NCBI GenBank assembly: GCA_003153655.1
Contig: PMAK01000039.1
Span: forward strand, 36,687 to 49,917
Source: Phycisphaerales bacterium
GTDB taxonomy: Bacteria; Planctomycetota; Phycisphaerae; Tepidisphaerales; Tepidisphaeraceae
Direction: 5' to 3'
DNA: 13,231 bases
The notes below the pieces were generated by a model. That model was given only the letters and a program-made list of their open reading frames with translations, was not told where the DNA came from and made no database searches. Below, piece by piece: positions 12,247 through 13,231 of this stretch (positions are counted from its first letter, which is position 1; every line of letters starts with the position of its first letter). Made by a program: the position numbers and the translations under genes.

Positions 12247-13231
12247 TCACGGCCTCGGCGTAACCGCTCCCAGCACAACTCTCCGCCGCGCCCCGGTCGC
12301 AGCCGGCACATTTCCCGGAACACCATCCAGCGTCGCCGCACCCAGTAGCGCAAAAGCCATCGCCTCCTTCGCCGCCGAAGGAATACCCAATTCATCGATA
12401 GTTTTCACCAGAACATCTCGCCCGAGCATTCCCATCAGCGTCTTATTCGCCGTCCCTCCGCCACTGACAAAAATCTCGTCCGGAAACGGCCGCAGAAATT
12501 TCCGCATCGAATCCAAAATAGAATCCGCGGTAATCAAACAAGCGGTGTGCAGCAGATCCTCCAGCAAATGCCGGCCAATTCCCCGCTGCGCATCCTCAAA
12601 TAATCGAATCATCGCCGGACCATCAGTGGATTTAGGCGGCTGCTTCCCAAAATAATTCGAAGAAAGCACCGCTGCTGAAATCGTCTGCACCGGTTTCCCA
12701 GCCGCCGCGAGACGCCCATTTTCGTCCCATCCGATCCCACTTGGATCGGACTCGCGCATAAGATGATCGCTCACGCAATTCCCCGGCCCGGTATCAAACG
12801 CAATCAGCTTGTCGATCCCCTCCCCCGCCCGCAGATACGTCAAATTCGCAATCCCGCCGATATTCAGCAAAACCCGATTTTTCCGCGGATCGCGAAACAG
12901 CAAATAATCCGCCAGCGGAACCAGCGGCGCCCCCTGTCCGCCCGCCGCACAATCCGCGCGCCGAAAATCGCTCACCACCGCGCACCCCACCTCCGCCGCC
13001 ACCAGCGCCGGATCAAGCCATTGAATCGTCGTTGGCGGATCATGAAACAGCGTCTGCCCATGCGCCGCCACGGCCGTCAAATCCCCCGCCCCCAACCCAC
13101 CCGCGACCAGTGTCTCATTCACCGCGGCCGCATAGCAAAGCGAAATCTCTCTCCCCACCTCCGCCAACACCGAAATCGGAATCGCCCGACCGCTTCTAAT
13201 ATTCACGATCGTATCGCGAAGGCTCCCGGGA
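12247..13231 (-). CDS. anmK: Anhydro-N-acetylmuramic acid kinase (N-terminus beyond window)
   Basis: Open to the right edge; about 328 residues with the C-terminus are present. The missing N-terminal part, probably 40-60 residues, should hold the SGTSxDGVD nucleotide-binding motif. A GTG at 13206 is only an internal codon. The kinase hydrolyses the 1,6-anhydro ring and phosphorylates, turning anhydro-MurNAc into MurNAc-6-phosphate, the MurQ substrate. Visible signatures in order are AAHGQTLFHDP, DFRRADCAAGGQGAPLVP, LNIGGIANLTYL, FDTGPGN, VSGGGTANKTLMGML and the C-terminal KEAMAFALLGA with a VPAATGA segment. In VSGGGTANKTLM the more usual reading is GGGAHN; Gly-rich binding is kept. It is the first visible gene of the recycling pair. 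Its promoter must be outside the window. Confidence 0.95.
   Translation of the reverse strand, partial: PGSLRDTIVNIRSGRAIPISVLAEVGREISLCYAAAVNETLVAGGLGAGDLTAVAAHGQTLFHDPPTTIQWLDPALVAAEVGCAVVSDFRRADCAAGGQGAPLVPLADYLLFRDPRKNRVLLNIGGIANLTYLRAGEGIDKLIAFDTGPGNCVSDHLMRESDPSGIGWDENGRLAAAGKPVQTISAAVLSSNYFGKQPPKSTDGPAMIRLFEDAQRGIGRHLLEDLLHTACLITADSILDSMRKFLRPFPDEIFVSGGGTANKTLMGMLGRDVLVKTIDELGIPSAAKEAMAFALLGAATLDGVPGNVPAATGARRRVVLGAVTPRP
12253..12256 (-). promoter_or_regulatory. Shine-Dalgarno site of murQ inside anmK
   Basis: GAGG lies within the last codons of anmK, 6 nt before the murQ ATG (GAGGCCGTGAATG). Ribosomes that finish anmK at TGA could restart at once on the adjacent ATG. This supports the chosen start and tight coupling of the two recycling enzymes. 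Confidence 0.55.

Noticed and set aside
12247..13206. anmK as a complete 319-residue gene starting at the GTG at 13206
   Set aside because: The frame stays open to the edge and the N-terminal kinase motif is missing, so this is an internal codon of a gene cut by the window.

Overview
The window looks like an ordinary, tightly packed chromosomal segment of a Gram-negative-type bacterium with peptidoglycan, G+C in the mid-to-high fifties by eye. Protein flavour (a short GltA-type citrate synthase, a MurQ with the GIAAGGTTPF variant loop, a PAS-GAF-receiver protein, mixed use of Shine-Dalgarno and SD-less starts) makes me lean towards the Planctomycetota, perhaps Phycisphaerae. That is an inference from memory and not a demonstrated placement. 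I see no tRNA, rRNA, CRISPR array, insertion sequence, integrase or phage gene.

Layout. 1-303 (-) is the N-terminal part of an NDUFA9-like atypical short-chain dehydrogenase. It is divergent from hemC (321-1247, +) with only 17 bp between the two start codons. hemC converges on, and overlaps by 9 bp, a leftward run transcribed in the order glmS (6588-4717), a conserved hypothetical protein (4717-3848, TGATG overlap) and comEC (3779-1239). A 220-bp divergent intergenic region (6589-6808) separates glmS from a PAS/GAF/receiver signalling protein (6809-8524, +), which runs into a convergent HIT-family hydrolase (8874-8530, -). A 374-bp gap (8875-9248) holds the gltA promoter and a GC-rich structured stretch. 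gltA (9249-10391, +) is followed 15 bp later by a family 2 glycosyltransferase (10407-11327, +). This converges, with a 1-bp gap, on the peptidoglycan-recycling pair anmK (13231-12247, -, cut by the window edge) and murQ (12246-11329, -), joined stop-to-start.

Functional links. GlmS makes glucosamine-6-phosphate de novo. AnmK and MurQ return anhydro-MurNAc to the same amino-sugar pool through GlcNAc-6-phosphate. The glycosyltransferase and the hypothetical protein coupled to glmS suggest surface-polysaccharide work. HemC (tetrapyrroles) and GltA (TCA cycle) are housekeeping. ComEC is the DNA-import channel.

Most interesting. I did not find a convincing undescribed multi-gene system. The best new signal is regulatory. 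The three most convincing sigma70-like promoters (glmS, the signalling gene, gltA) each carry CTTACA five to seven bases before the -35 box. Two of these copies are extended to CTTACAT(T)GCGG and form an inverted repeat whose arms abut the two divergent -35 boxes. I find no other CTTACA in the window on either strand. Further points are a signalling protein with an H-box whose histidine is replaced by glycine and no ATPase domain, a hairpin in the glmS leader, and a near-symmetric -10-like element in the 17-bp spacer of the first divergent pair.
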